Origin: CAVYVZ01 sp050748045
GTDB lineage: Bacteria > Acidobacteriota > Vicinamibacteria > Vicinamibacterales > UBA2999
NCBI GenBank assembly: GCA_050748045.1
Contig: JBOGIW010000353.1
Coordinates: 1-12,531, forward strand
Direction: 5' to 3'
DNA length: 12,531 bases
Part shown: positions 1-7,465 of the stretch, in pieces
How positions within the stretch are numbered: the stretch's first letter is position 1
Layout: each line of letters starts with the position of its first letter
The notes under the pieces: model-generated
What the model was told of the DNA's origin: nothing
What the model saw: only the letters and a program-made list of their open reading frames with translations
Databases searched by the model: none
Position numbers and translations under genes: made by a program

Positions 1-48
1 GGCCAGAAGACGCTTCGCGCCAAATTCGCCAAGCTCGAGGTCGCGTAA
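1..48 (+). CDS. Possible 3' end of an unidentified upstream gene (partial)
   Basis: Frame 1 reads 15 residues (GQKTLRAKFAKLEVA) and stops at TAA in 46-48. The tail is basic and hydrophobic, as at the end of a small helical protein, and it would converge on the minus-strand lipoprotein gene that ends at 149. Too little is visible to name a family. A second frame through the same bases is also open, so coding here is only a reasonable guess from layout. Confidence 0.35.
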   Translation, partial: GQKTLRAKFAKLEVA

Positions 49-148
49 TCCGCGATCCGCAATCCGCACTCGGCTGTCCGCGAACCGCGATCTGCAATCA
101 GATTGCGCCCCTTGGCCGAAGTGCCAACGATTGCGGACCGACGGACGA
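49..148. repeat. Intergenic spacer with imperfect repeats and small inverted repeats
   Basis: The spacer is built from degenerate copies of a CCGCGATCYGCAATC unit. One copy is at 50-64 and another at 85-99, with one mismatch, and shorter fragments (CCGCGAA, AATCCGCA) lie between them. An inverted repeat GCAAT-CAG-ATTGC sits at 94-106 and another, TTGGC-6 nt-GCCAA, at 112-127. The position between two apparently converging genes fits a weak bidirectional terminator, but there is no T-tract, so factor-independent termination is not supported. Confidence 0.4.
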
Positions 149-895
149 TCAGTTCGTCGCCGGCGCCGCGGCGTCCTGTTCGCGGATGCTCGTGATGATC
201 CACCGGCCGTCCCGCTCGCCGTCGGCGCCCTTCCCGACGGCTTTCTGCAGCGTGAAGACCAGCATCTTCGGCGTGGTGGTGCCGCTCGGCTCGCGGACTT
301 CCGCGTTGATGGTCACCTGCTTCGTCACAAGCTCGACTTCCATGTCAGACACGTCGAAATCGGCCTGTCCGGGAGGGGTCAGACTGTTGACGGCGAGCGC
401 CCGCTCGTTGGCGAGCCTGCTCCGCACGTCGGACAGGCGCTTCTGGTACTGCCCCTGCTCCTCGCGCCACTTCGTCCAGGCCGCCTGCACCTCGGCGTCC
501 CGGCCGCGGACCGTCGCCTGCGAGCGCTCCGCCTTGACGACGCGCTCAATCGCTTCGAGGTTGGCGTCCTGGTATTCCTTCTTCCTTTTCGCGAACTCGG
601 CGTCGTCCTGAATGGCCTTTTCTTCTTCCTCCATCAACTGCCGGATCTGAAGCGTTCGGCGCTGTTCCTCGCCGGGGTTCACGACCTCGAAGTCCTGCAC
701 CGTGCCCTGCGTGCGCGGATCGAACGAGACCGCGGCGAGATTGGCCAGCGTGGCGTTATCGCGAACCCGCGCAGCTCGGAAGAAGCTGTTGATGACCTGC
801 TGCTCGGGCGGCGTCGCCCCGCAGCCGGCCGCGAGCAAGGCGAACCCGGCAATGACCGGAGCTTGCAGGAGTAACGCGGCGAACGTCCGTGACAT
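149..895 (-). CDS. Putative lipoprotein, NTF2-like fold interrupted by a coiled coil
   Basis: 248 residues from the ATG at 893-895. This start is chosen because the ribosome site AAGGAGG lies six bases upstream. The open frame continues up to 946, but that extension overlaps gyrA and has no such site. The N-terminus is a signal peptide (residues 1-24) ending in LLAAGC, with Cys25 as the probable lipidated residue, so the protein is likely membrane-anchored and periplasmic. Residues 31-55 look like the first helix of an NTF2-like/DUF4878-type domain. Residues about 75-165 are highly charged and coiled-coil-like. Residues about 178-240 form beta strands ending in a GRWIITSI pattern typical of that fold. 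It follows gyrA after 25 bases and is probably co-transcribed with it. The fold assignment is inference from pattern, and the function is unknown. Confidence 0.75.
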   Translation of the reverse strand: MSRTFAALLLQAPVIAGFALLAAGCGATPPEQQVINSFFRAARVRDNATLANLAAVSFDPRTQGTVQDFEVVNPGEEQRRTLQIRQLMEEEEKAIQDDAEFAKRKKEYQDANLEAIERVVKAERSQATVRGRDAEVQAAWTKWREEQGQYQKRLSDVRSRLANERALAVNSLTPPGQADFDVSDMEVELVTKQVTINAEVREPSGTTTPKMLVFTLQKAVGKGADGERDGRWIITSIREQDAAAPATN

Positions 896-896
896 A

Positions 897-910
897 ACGG
901 GCCTCCTTGG
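897..910 (-). promoter_or_regulatory. Strong ribosome binding site of the lipoprotein gene
   Basis: Read on the minus strand this is CCAAGGAGGCCCGTT followed by ATG. AAGGAGG is a near-perfect anti-16S match at ideal spacing. It decides the start at 895 over the longer frame. It lies in the 25-base gap after the gyrA stop, which supports independent efficient translation from the gyrase message. Confidence 0.8.
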
Positions 911-920
911 TCGTCGGAAT

Positions 921-3383
921 TTACTCCTCTTCGTCCTTCTCGGCAAGCCGGGCGATCGACACGGCGCGGTCGCCGCCCTCCACGTCGATCAGCTTCACGC
1001 CCTGGGTGGACCGGCCGATGATCCGGATGTCCTTGGCCGACATTCTCAAGGTTTTGCCCTGCTGGGTGATGAGCATGAGCTCGTCCTCGTCGCTGGCCTG
1101 GGTAATCCCGATGACCTTTCCGTTCCGCTCCGAGGTCTGGATGTTGATGATCCCGATACCGCCGCGCGACTGGACCCGGTATTCCTCCAGCTCCGTCCGT
1201 TTGCCGTACCCCTGCTCGGTCACCGAGAGGATGGTGCCGCGCGGCTTGAGCACCTCCATGGCGACGACGGTGTCACCCTCGCGGAGGGAGATGCCTCGCA
1301 CGCCGTAGGCGGCGCGGCCCATCGGCCGGACGTCGGTCTCGGGGAACCGGATCGCCATGCCGTCGCCCGTGCCGATGAAGATCTCGCCGTGTCCATCCGA
1401 CACCTGGACCGCCATCACCGCGTCCCCAGCCTCGACGCCCATCGCGATGATCCCGCCTGCCCTCGGATTGCTGAACGCCGAGAGCTCGGTCTTCTTGACT
1501 ACGCCGTGCCGCGTCCCCATGACGACGAACCTGTCGCTTTCGAACTCCTTGACGGCGATCATGGCGGCGATCCGTTCGCCCTCTTCCATCGACACGAGGT
1601 TGACGATCGCCTTGCCGCGGCCGTCGGGGCCGACGTCGGGGATCTCGTGGACTTTCAGCCAGTAGGCCCGCCCGCGGTCCGAGAAGATCATGATGTAGGC
1701 GTGCGTGGAGGCCACGAACAGGTGGCTGACGAAGTCCTCCTCGCGTGTCCGCATGCCGATGCGACCCTTACCGCCTCGCCGCTGCTGGCGGTAGCTGGTG
1801 ATCGCCGTGCGCTTGATGTAGCCGGTGTTGCTCACGGTGATCGCCATGTCCTCCTCGGCGATCAGGTCTTCGATCCGGAACTCGCCCTCCTCCGCGAGGA
1901 TCCGCGTGCGGCGCGCGTCGCCGTACTTCTCCTGGATCTGCCGGAGCTCCGACACGATGATCTCCAGCAGCAGCCGATCGCTCGAGAGGATGGCGCGGAG
2001 GCGCTCGATGAGCGCCAGGATCTCCACGAGCTCGTCGAGGATCTTCTGCCGCTCGAGGCCGGTCAGGCGCTGGAGCTGCATGTCGAGGATGGCCTGCGAC
2101 TGGATCTGGCTCAAGCCGAACCGCGTCACCAGGCCGTCGCGCGCCTCGTTCGGGTTCTTCGCCCCCCGGATGAGGGCGATGACGGCGTCGAGCTGGTCGA
2201 GCGCGATCTTCAGCCCCTCCAGGATGTGAGCCCGCGCCTCCGCCTTCCGCAGCTCGAACTCGGTGCGCCGCCGCACGACCTCGCGGCGGAACTCGATGAA
2301 GGTCTCGATGAGCTCGGTGAGCGTGAGGACCTTCGGCCGGCCGCCGACGATCGCCAGCATGATGACGCCGAAGCTCGATTGGAGCTGCGTGTGCTTGTAC
2401 AGGTTGTTGAGGATGACCTCGCCGACCTCGCCTCGCTTCAGATCGATCACGATGCGCATCCCGTCGCGATCCGACTCGTCGCGGATGTCCGAGATGCCCT
2501 CGATCGTCTTCTCGCGGACCAGCTCCGCGATCCGCTCGATGAGGCGCGCTTTGTTGATCTGATAGGGAATCTCCGTGACGACGATCGACGCCCGATCGCC
2601 CTTCTTGCTGACCTCGATGTCCGCCACGGCGCGCATCACGACGGCTCCGCGGCCCGTCAGGTAGGCCTGATGGATGCCTCGCCGGCCCACGATGTAGCCA
2701 CCAGTCGGAAAGTCCGGGCCGGGCACGAGCTCGAGGAGCTTCCGCTGCTTCTCGGCCATCGTCGGCGGCTGCGCCTGCTGGCTCGACTCGATGATCCAGA
2801 TGGCGGCCTCGAGGACTTCCCGCAGGTTGTGCGGCGGGACGTTCGTCGCCATGCCGACGGCGATGCCGGCCGACCCGTTCACGAGCAGGTTCGGGAACGG
2901 CGCCGGAAGCACGGTCGGCTCCTCGGTCGTCTCGTCGTAATTCGGGACCCAGTCGACGGTCTCCATCGGGAGGTCCGCCATGAGCGCCTCGCCGAGCGAC
3001 TCCGGACGGCACTCCGTGTACCGCATCGCCGCGGGCGGATCGCCGTCCACGGAGCCGTAGTTCCCCTGGCCGTCGACCAGGGGGTACCGCGCGTTGAACT
3101 CCTGCGCGAGACGGACGAGCGTGTCGTACGCCGACTGGTCGCCGTGCGGGTGGTACTTGCCGATCACCTCGCCCACGACGGCGGCGCACTTCCGGTACGC
3201 GCGGTTCGACGCCAGGCCCATCTGGCGCATCGCGTACAGGACGCGCCGGTGGGCGGGTTTCAGCCCGTCGCGGACGTCGGGCAGCGCACGCCCGATGATG
3301 ACGCTCATGGCGTAATCCATGTACGAGCGCTTCATCTCGTCTTCGATGGCGACGGGAACTCGGTTGGTGCTCGGTGTGTCCAT
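921..3383 (-). CDS. gyrA: DNA gyrase subunit A
   Basis: 820 residues; the cleavage-and-rejoining subunit of gyrase, which forms A2B2 with GyrB and introduces negative supercoils. The N-terminal domain aligns with E. coli numbering without gaps: Arg121-Tyr122 (Tyr122 is the DNA-linking tyrosine), the DNA-bending Ile174, and Asp87. The canonical GyrA box QRRGGKG is at 534-540, which marks it as gyrase rather than topoisomerase IV. The C-terminal domain follows with repeated beta-pinwheel blades and a short acidic tail (EKDEEE). Position 83, usually Ser, Thr or Ala, is Gln (codon CAG at 3135-3137). The ATG at 3381-3383 gives the usual N-terminus, although no clear Shine-Dalgarno precedes it. It lies 67 bases after gyrB and probably in the same operon. 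Confidence 0.98.
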   Translation of the reverse strand: MDTPSTNRVPVAIEDEMKRSYMDYAMSVIIGRALPDVRDGLKPAHRRVLYAMRQMGLASNRAYRKCAAVVGEVIGKYHPHGDQSAYDTLVRLAQEFNARYPLVDGQGNYGSVDGDPPAAMRYTECRPESLGEALMADLPMETVDWVPNYDETTEEPTVLPAPFPNLLVNGSAGIAVGMATNVPPHNLREVLEAAIWIIESSQQAQPPTMAEKQRKLLELVPGPDFPTGGYIVGRRGIHQAYLTGRGAVVMRAVADIEVSKKGDRASIVVTEIPYQINKARLIERIAELVREKTIEGISDIRDESDRDGMRIVIDLKRGEVGEVILNNLYKHTQLQSSFGVIMLAIVGGRPKVLTLTELIETFIEFRREVVRRRTEFELRKAEARAHILEGLKIALDQLDAVIALIRGAKNPNEARDGLVTRFGLSQIQSQAILDMQLQRLTGLERQKILDELVEILALIERLRAILSSDRLLLEIIVSELRQIQEKYGDARRTRILAEEGEFRIEDLIAEEDMAITVSNTGYIKRTAITSYRQQRRGGKGRIGMRTREEDFVSHLFVASTHAYIMIFSDRGRAYWLKVHEIPDVGPDGRGKAIVNLVSMEEGERIAAMIAVKEFESDRFVVMGTRHGVVKKTELSAFSNPRAGGIIAMGVEAGDAVMAVQVSDGHGEIFIGTGDGMAIRFPETDVRPMGRAAYGVRGISLREGDTVVAMEVLKPRGTILSVTEQGYGKRTELEEYRVQSRGGIGIINIQTSERNGKVIGITQASDEDELMLITQQGKTLRMSAKDIRIIGRSTQGVKLIDVEGGDRAVSIARLAEKDEEE

Positions 3384-3450
3384 GCGTGCGATGCGAGGGG
3401 GGCGCTAAGTCCTCCGACGGCGCTCGGTCCAGCGTCCTGTGCCCTGGCCC

Positions 3451-6072
3451 CTAGACGTCGAGATTGCGCACGTCGAGCGCGTTGTCCTCGATGAACTTGC
3501 GGCGCGGCTCGACCTGGTCGCCCATGAGCGTCGTGAACATCTGGTCGGCTTCGGTATGGTCCTCGGCGCGCACCTGGAGGAGCGTGCGGATATCCGGATC
3601 CATGGTGGTCTTCCAGAGGGTGTCGGGGTTCATCTCGCCGAGGCCCTTGTAGCGGTTGACGGCGATCCCTTTCTTGCCGGCGGCGATGAAGTACTCGACG
3701 AAGGCGTCCACGTCGCCGAGCGTCACGTCGGGCTCCTTCCGCGGGACGGGTCTCACGCCAACGGCCTCGCTGATGCGGTCTTTCGGCTCGGCGGCGAGCT
3801 TCGTCTGATCGTCCAGCGGCGCGCCCCCGATGGCGGTGTCATCCGCAGCGGCCTTGCCCGCATCCACCGACTCGTCCGCGGGTAAGTCCGTCGCCCTGAC
3901 GAGGACCGGGAACCTGATGTCGCGAATCGCCGCGTAGGCCGCCGCGAGGGTCCGGTACTCGCCGGAGGTGATGAAGTTCACGCCGATGTCGAACTGCCGC
4001 GGATAGCCGTGCGAGCGGTCCTCGATCGCCAGGTAGAACGCGTTGTGCTCCTCGTCGCGGCTCACCGACACGGTCCGGAGGGGCGTGGTCATGCGCGCCG
4101 CCAGGATGTCGAGCTTGTCGCGCTGCTCGAAGAACGACTTGTCGCGCGCGTCCATCTGCAGGAGAGCGGTCACGATCTCCGGCGGGTTCCCCCGCCGCGT
4201 CACCTGCTGGAGCAGCTTCCGGTACGCCACCATCCGCTGGAGCTGGCGCTCGAGCGTCTCGCCGAACACGTCGCTGCCGTCGGCGAGCCTCGCCACGCGC
4301 GACTCCACCGCCCGGCGGACGAGGAACGTCTCGAGCTCACGCTCGTCCTTAATGTAGGTCTCCGTGCGGCCGCGCTTGGCGCGGAAGAGCGGCGGCTGCG
4401 CGATGAAGATGTGCCCGCGATCGATGAGCTGCGGCATCTGGCGATAGAAGAAGGTCAGGAGGAGCGTGCGGATGTGCGAGCCGTCCACGTCCGCGTCGGT
4501 CATGATGATCACGCGGTGATACCGCAGCTTCTCGATATCGAAGTCCTCGGTGCCGATGCCGCATCCGAGCGCCGCGATCATGGTCTTGATCTCGTCGCTC
4601 GAGAGCATCTTGTCGAAGCGGGCCTTCTCGACGTTGAGGATCTTGCCCTTGATCGGCAGGATCGCCTGGAACCGCCGGTCGCGCCCCTGCTTGGCCGACC
4701 CGCCGGCGGACTCGCCCTCGACGATGTACAGCTCGCTCCGGGCAGGGTCGCGCTCCTGGCAGTCGGCGAGCTTCCCCGGAAGGCTGCTGCCGTCGAGCGC
4801 GCCTTTCCGGCGCACCAGGTCGCGCGCCTTCCGGGCCGCCTCGCGCGCCCGGGCGGCATCCACCGCCTTGCCGATGATGCGCTTGGCCACCGCCGGGTTC
4901 TCTTCGAGGAACTGTCCGAGCCGGTCGTTGACGATCGCCTCGACGATCCCCTTCACCTCGGTGTTCCCGAGCTTTGTTTTCGTCTGCCCCTCGAACTGCG
5001 GGCGGGGAATCTTGACGCTGATGACGCCGGTCAGCCCTTCGCGGATGTCGTCGCCGCTGATCGTCGCGTCCTTCAGGTCCCTGGCGAGGTTGCTCTTCAT
5101 CGCGTACGAATTGATCGTCCGCGTGAGGGCCGAACGGAAGCCGGAGAGGTGGGTGCCCCCCTCGTGCGTGTTGATGTTGTTCGCGAAGGAGAACACGAGC
5201 TCCGTGTAGCCGTCGTTCCACTGGAGCGCGATCTCGGCGTCGATCCCCTCACGCTCGCCTTTCATGAAGATCGGCTTGTCGTTGGCGACGACCTTGTTCT
5301 TGTTCAGGTGCTGCACGAACGACACGATGCCGCCGTCGTACTGGAACTTGTGGCTCTTCCCGTCGCGCTCGTCGTCGATCGTGATGAGGATGCCGCCGTT
5401 CAGGAACGCCAGCTCGCGCAGCCGCTGCGCGAGGGTATCGAAGCTGAACTCGGTCGTCTCGAAGATCTGGCTGTCCGGCTTGAACGTGACCTTCGTGCCG
5501 CGGCGCTGCGTCGTGCCGGTGACCTCGAGATCGGCCGCCGGGTTCCCGCGCTCGTAGCTCTGCTGGTAGACCTGCCCGTTGCGCCAGATCTCGAGATCGA
5601 GGCGCTCGGACAGCGCGTTCACCACGGACACGCCGACGCCGTGCAGGCCTCCCGACACCTTGTAGCTGTCGTTGTCGAACTTGCCGCCGGAGTGCAGGAC
5701 CGTCAGCACGACTTCTGCCGCCGACTTCCCGCTGGCGTGGCGGTCGACGGGAATGCCGCGCCCATTGTCGATGACCGTCACGGAGTTGTCGATGTGGATC
5801 GTGACGCTGACCTGATTGCAGAAGCCGGCCAGGGCCTCGTCGATGGAGTTGTCGACCACCTCGTACACGAGGTGGTGGAGCCCCGCCGGGCCGGTCGAGC
5901 CGATGTACATGGCGGGGCGCTTGCGGACGGCCTCGAGGCCCTCGAGGACCTTGATCTTGTCCGCGCCGTAATCGTCGGCGGAACCGTTGCCGTTGCTGCC
6001 CGATGGGGAAGAGGTCTCGGGCGCCAGGCCCTCGGGCCGGGCGTCTGTCTTCTGCTGTTCCGGATATTCCAC
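3451..6072 (-). CDS. gyrB: DNA gyrase subunit B
   Basis: 873 residues; the ATPase subunit of gyrase. The start is GTG (6070-6072), supported by AAGGA five bases upstream at 6078-6082. It has an unusual Asn/Gly/Ser-rich extension of about 38 residues before the conserved KIKVLEGLEAVRKRP. The GHKL ATPase domain shows EVVDNSIDEA (71-80), DNGRGIP (102-108) and GGLHGVGVSVVNALS (141-155). The transducer QTKTKLGN is at 363-370. The TOPRIM domain has EGESAGGS (452-459, metal-binding Glu452) and TDADVD (525-530). After TOPRIM comes an E. coli-type insertion (about 565-797) with an extra Ala/Asp-rich linker at about 728-785, before the tail RYKGLGEMNP. The total exceeds the roughly 804 residues of E. 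coli GyrB. It starts 13 bases after the dnaN stop, so the two genes are surely co-transcribed; recF, often found between them, is absent. Confidence 0.98.
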   Translation of the reverse strand: MEYPEQQKTDARPEGLAPETSSPSGSNGNGSADDYGADKIKVLEGLEAVRKRPAMYIGSTGPAGLHHLVYEVVDNSIDEALAGFCNQVSVTIHIDNSVTVIDNGRGIPVDRHASGKSAAEVVLTVLHSGGKFDNDSYKVSGGLHGVGVSVVNALSERLDLEIWRNGQVYQQSYERGNPAADLEVTGTTQRRGTKVTFKPDSQIFETTEFSFDTLAQRLRELAFLNGGILITIDDERDGKSHKFQYDGGIVSFVQHLNKNKVVANDKPIFMKGEREGIDAEIALQWNDGYTELVFSFANNINTHEGGTHLSGFRSALTRTINSYAMKSNLARDLKDATISGDDIREGLTGVISVKIPRPQFEGQTKTKLGNTEVKGIVEAIVNDRLGQFLEENPAVAKRIIGKAVDAARAREAARKARDLVRRKGALDGSSLPGKLADCQERDPARSELYIVEGESAGGSAKQGRDRRFQAILPIKGKILNVEKARFDKMLSSDEIKTMIAALGCGIGTEDFDIEKLRYHRVIIMTDADVDGSHIRTLLLTFFYRQMPQLIDRGHIFIAQPPLFRAKRGRTETYIKDERELETFLVRRAVESRVARLADGSDVFGETLERQLQRMVAYRKLLQQVTRRGNPPEIVTALLQMDARDKSFFEQRDKLDILAARMTTPLRTVSVSRDEEHNAFYLAIEDRSHGYPRQFDIGVNFITSGEYRTLAAAYAAIRDIRFPVLVRATDLPADESVDAGKAAADDTAIGGAPLDDQTKLAAEPKDRISEAVGVRPVPRKEPDVTLGDVDAFVEYFIAAGKKGIAVNRYKGLGEMNPDTLWKTTMDPDIRTLLQVRAEDHTEADQMFTTLMGDQVEPRRKFIEDNALDVRNLDV

Positions 6073-6077
6073 GCTGT

Positions 6078-6082
6078 TCCTT
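6078..6082 (-). promoter_or_regulatory. Ribosome binding site deciding the gyrB GTG start
   Basis: AAGGA on the minus strand, five bases before GTG and directly after the dnaN stop codon (6086-6088). It supports GTG initiation and suggests translational coupling of gyrB to dnaN. Confidence 0.65.
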
Positions 6083-6085
6083 GAC

Positions 6086-7204
6086 TCAGATCCTCATCGG
6101 CATGATGACGTACGTGTAGTCGTAGCCTTCAGCGCCGATGGGCTTCATGACGGCCTGGCTCACCTCGTCCTTCAGTGACAGCGACACCAGATCGGTCTCC
6201 ACCACGTTGAGGAAATCCAGGACGTACTGCGCGTTGAACGAGATGGTCATCGCGCCGCCCGTGTACTCCACGGGCAGTTGTTCATGGGCTTCGCCGAACT
6301 CCGAGCTGCTCGACGTCACCTCGACCTTGCCCGTGTCGATCTCGACCTTCACCGCACGTGACCGCTCGTTCGACAGGAGCGCCACGCGCTTGACGGCACT
6401 CGTGAGGCGCTCGCGCTCGAACTCGATCAGCTTGTCGTTCCCCTTCGGGATCACCCGCTCGTATGCCGGAAACTGGCCGTCGATCATCCGGGAGATCAGC
6501 ACGCGGCCCCCCACCTCGAAGAACAGGTGATTCTCGCCGGCCTCGTACTGGATGTCTCCGTCGCCCTCGGCCAGGAGCTTGCCGAGCTCCAGCAGCGTCT
6601 TCTTCGGCAGGATGCGCTTGACCTCGTCGCCGCTCCCGAGGGTGCCGTCCTTGCCCTCGCGCTTCACGCTGACGAGCGCTAGGCGATGCCCGTCGGTGGC
6701 GACGAGGCTCATCGAATCGCCGCGCAGCACGAAGAGCGCCCCGTTCAGGAAATACCGCGTGTCTTCGCCCGTGATCGCAAACTGCGTCTTCGCCACCATC
6801 TCCTTCAACGCGGCGCGCTCGAGCACCGCCCGCGCCGTGCCGGTGGACTCGGGCAGCGTCGGGAAGTCCTCGCGCGGCAGCGTCTGCATGCGCGAGTCGA
6901 ATCGATCCGCCGCCACTTTCACGCCGTTCTTGTCTTCCTCGATTCGGACGTCGGTCTCCGGCAGCGCCTTGACGATCTCGTAGAGCTTCTTGGCCGGCAG
7001 CGTCAGCGAGCCGCCCTTCGCCACCGAGGCATGGCAGCGGCTCCGAAGCGCGACCTCGAGATCTGTCGCCAGCATTCGAACTTCGTCGCCCTTCGCCTCG
7101 AGCAGGACATTCGCAAGAATCGGGATCGTGTTCTTCCGCTCGACGATGCCCTGAAAAAGTTGCAGTTCTCGCAGAAGTTCATTCTTCCGGACAACGAGTT
7201 CCAT
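6086..7204 (-). CDS. dnaN: DNA polymerase III sliding clamp (beta subunit)
   Basis: 372 residues from the ATG at 7202-7204, the family's normal length. The ring-shaped dimer tethers DNA polymerase III to DNA. The N-terminus (MELVVRKNELLRELQLFQGIVERK) with TIPILANVLLEA following, the mid-protein FAITGEDTRYFLNGALF and ATDGHRLA, and the C-terminal YVIMPMRI are all diagnostic of the clamp. The frame stays open 28 codons further up to a TTG at 7288, but that codon overlaps the TATAAT box and would add a non-family N-terminus, so I reject it. GAGGT about ten bases before the ATG is a modest ribosome site. The gene heads the dnaN-gyrB-gyrA-lipoprotein unit, with its own predicted promoter in the dnaA/dnaN gap. 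Confidence 0.97.
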   Translation of the reverse strand: MELVVRKNELLRELQLFQGIVERKNTIPILANVLLEAKGDEVRMLATDLEVALRSRCHASVAKGGSLTLPAKKLYEIVKALPETDVRIEEDKNGVKVAADRFDSRMQTLPREDFPTLPESTGTARAVLERAALKEMVAKTQFAITGEDTRYFLNGALFVLRGDSMSLVATDGHRLALVSVKREGKDGTLGSGDEVKRILPKKTLLELGKLLAEGDGDIQYEAGENHLFFEVGGRVLISRMIDGQFPAYERVIPKGNDKLIEFERERLTSAVKRVALLSNERSRAVKVEIDTGKVEVTSSSSEFGEAHEQLPVEYTGGAMTISFNAQYVLDFLNVVETDLVSLSLKDEVSQAVMKPIGAEGYDYTYVIMPMRI

Positions 7205-7279
7205 AGGTGCGGTGACCTCGGCGCGGAGGGACGCGCCCTTCTGAACAGAACTGATTAGAGGATCAAGAAGAGACAAAGA

Positions 7280-7307
7280 ATTATACAAGAAAAGAGGTGC
7301 TGTGCAA
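7280..7307 (-). promoter_or_regulatory. Predicted sigma70-type promoter for dnaN-gyrB-gyrA
   Basis: Read leftward: -35 TTGCAC (7302-7307), 16-base spacer, -10 TATAAT (7280-7285), a perfect -10. Transcription would begin near 7273 and leave a leader of about 70 bases before the dnaN ATG at 7204. The -35 is only a half match but lies inside a DnaA box, which suggests regulation by DnaA. Confidence 0.6.
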
Positions 7308-7309
7308 AA
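7301..7309 (-). promoter_or_regulatory. DnaA box overlapping the dnaN -35
   Basis: TTTTGCACA on the minus strand fits the TTWTNCACA consensus at every position. It covers the -35 hexamer of the predicted dnaN promoter. Occupancy by DnaA could block or modulate dnaN transcription, or the box could serve the origin. Confidence 0.5.
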
Positions 7310-7465
7310 CCCTTACGCTACAGTTTACCCCTTGATTTTCAACCATTTAGGATGTGCAGATTTCGGCGGGTCCGGCGCGGGCGACGGTGCGGTTTCTGTG
7401 AGGAAGCGGCCACCCGGCTCTGTCAACAGGCATACCAAGCCGTCCCGTGTGCATGGCGCCGGAAT

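Larger units (their letters stand above)
7205..7465. other. dnaA-dnaN intergenic region with A+T-rich stretch (possible unwinding element)
   Basis: 261 bases with no gene. Hand counting 7241-7360 gives 73 of 120 A or T (about 61%), in sharp contrast to the surrounding GC-rich genes. The stretch contains purine-rich runs on the plus strand, a TATAAT box and one full-consensus DnaA box (7301-7309); two weaker nnnTGCACA matches occur at 7354-7362 and 7448-7456. In bipartite origins, such as that of Bacillus subtilis, the dnaA-dnaN gap carries the unwinding element. That role here is inference. The G+C-rich part next to the dnaA stop shows no convincing terminator. Confidence 0.5.

Noticed and set aside
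896..946. Longer lipoprotein start at 946
   Set aside because: It would overlap gyrA and put a very basic 17-residue stretch before the signal peptide. The strong AAGGAGG serves the ATG at 895.
702..3494. Very long plus-strand open frame (930 codons) antisense to gyrA
   Set aside because: The translation is rich in Arg, Asp, His and Leu with no family signature, and it lies opposite a clearly conserved gene. Such frames are common shadows in high-GC DNA.
4009..6084. Long plus-strand open frame (691 codons) antisense to gyrB
   Set aside because: Same reasoning: low-complexity Arg/Leu/Val/Asp translation opposite a conserved gene.
7205..7288. Longer dnaN starting at TTG 7288
   Set aside because: The codon overlaps the TATAAT box, the added 28 residues are not clamp-like, and the ATG at 7204 gives the standard length and N-terminus.
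7240..7300. DnaA-trio motif next to the 7301-7309 DnaA box
   Set aside because: The triplets after the box do not show a run with a middle A on the expected strand.
7398..7426. Second dnaN promoter from the minus-strand TTGACA at 7421-7426
   Set aside because: At 17 bases the -10 position reads CCTCAC, which does not resemble TATAAT.
7386..7465. Intrinsic terminator after dnaA
   Set aside because: No stable stem followed by a U-tract is visible in the leftward direction.
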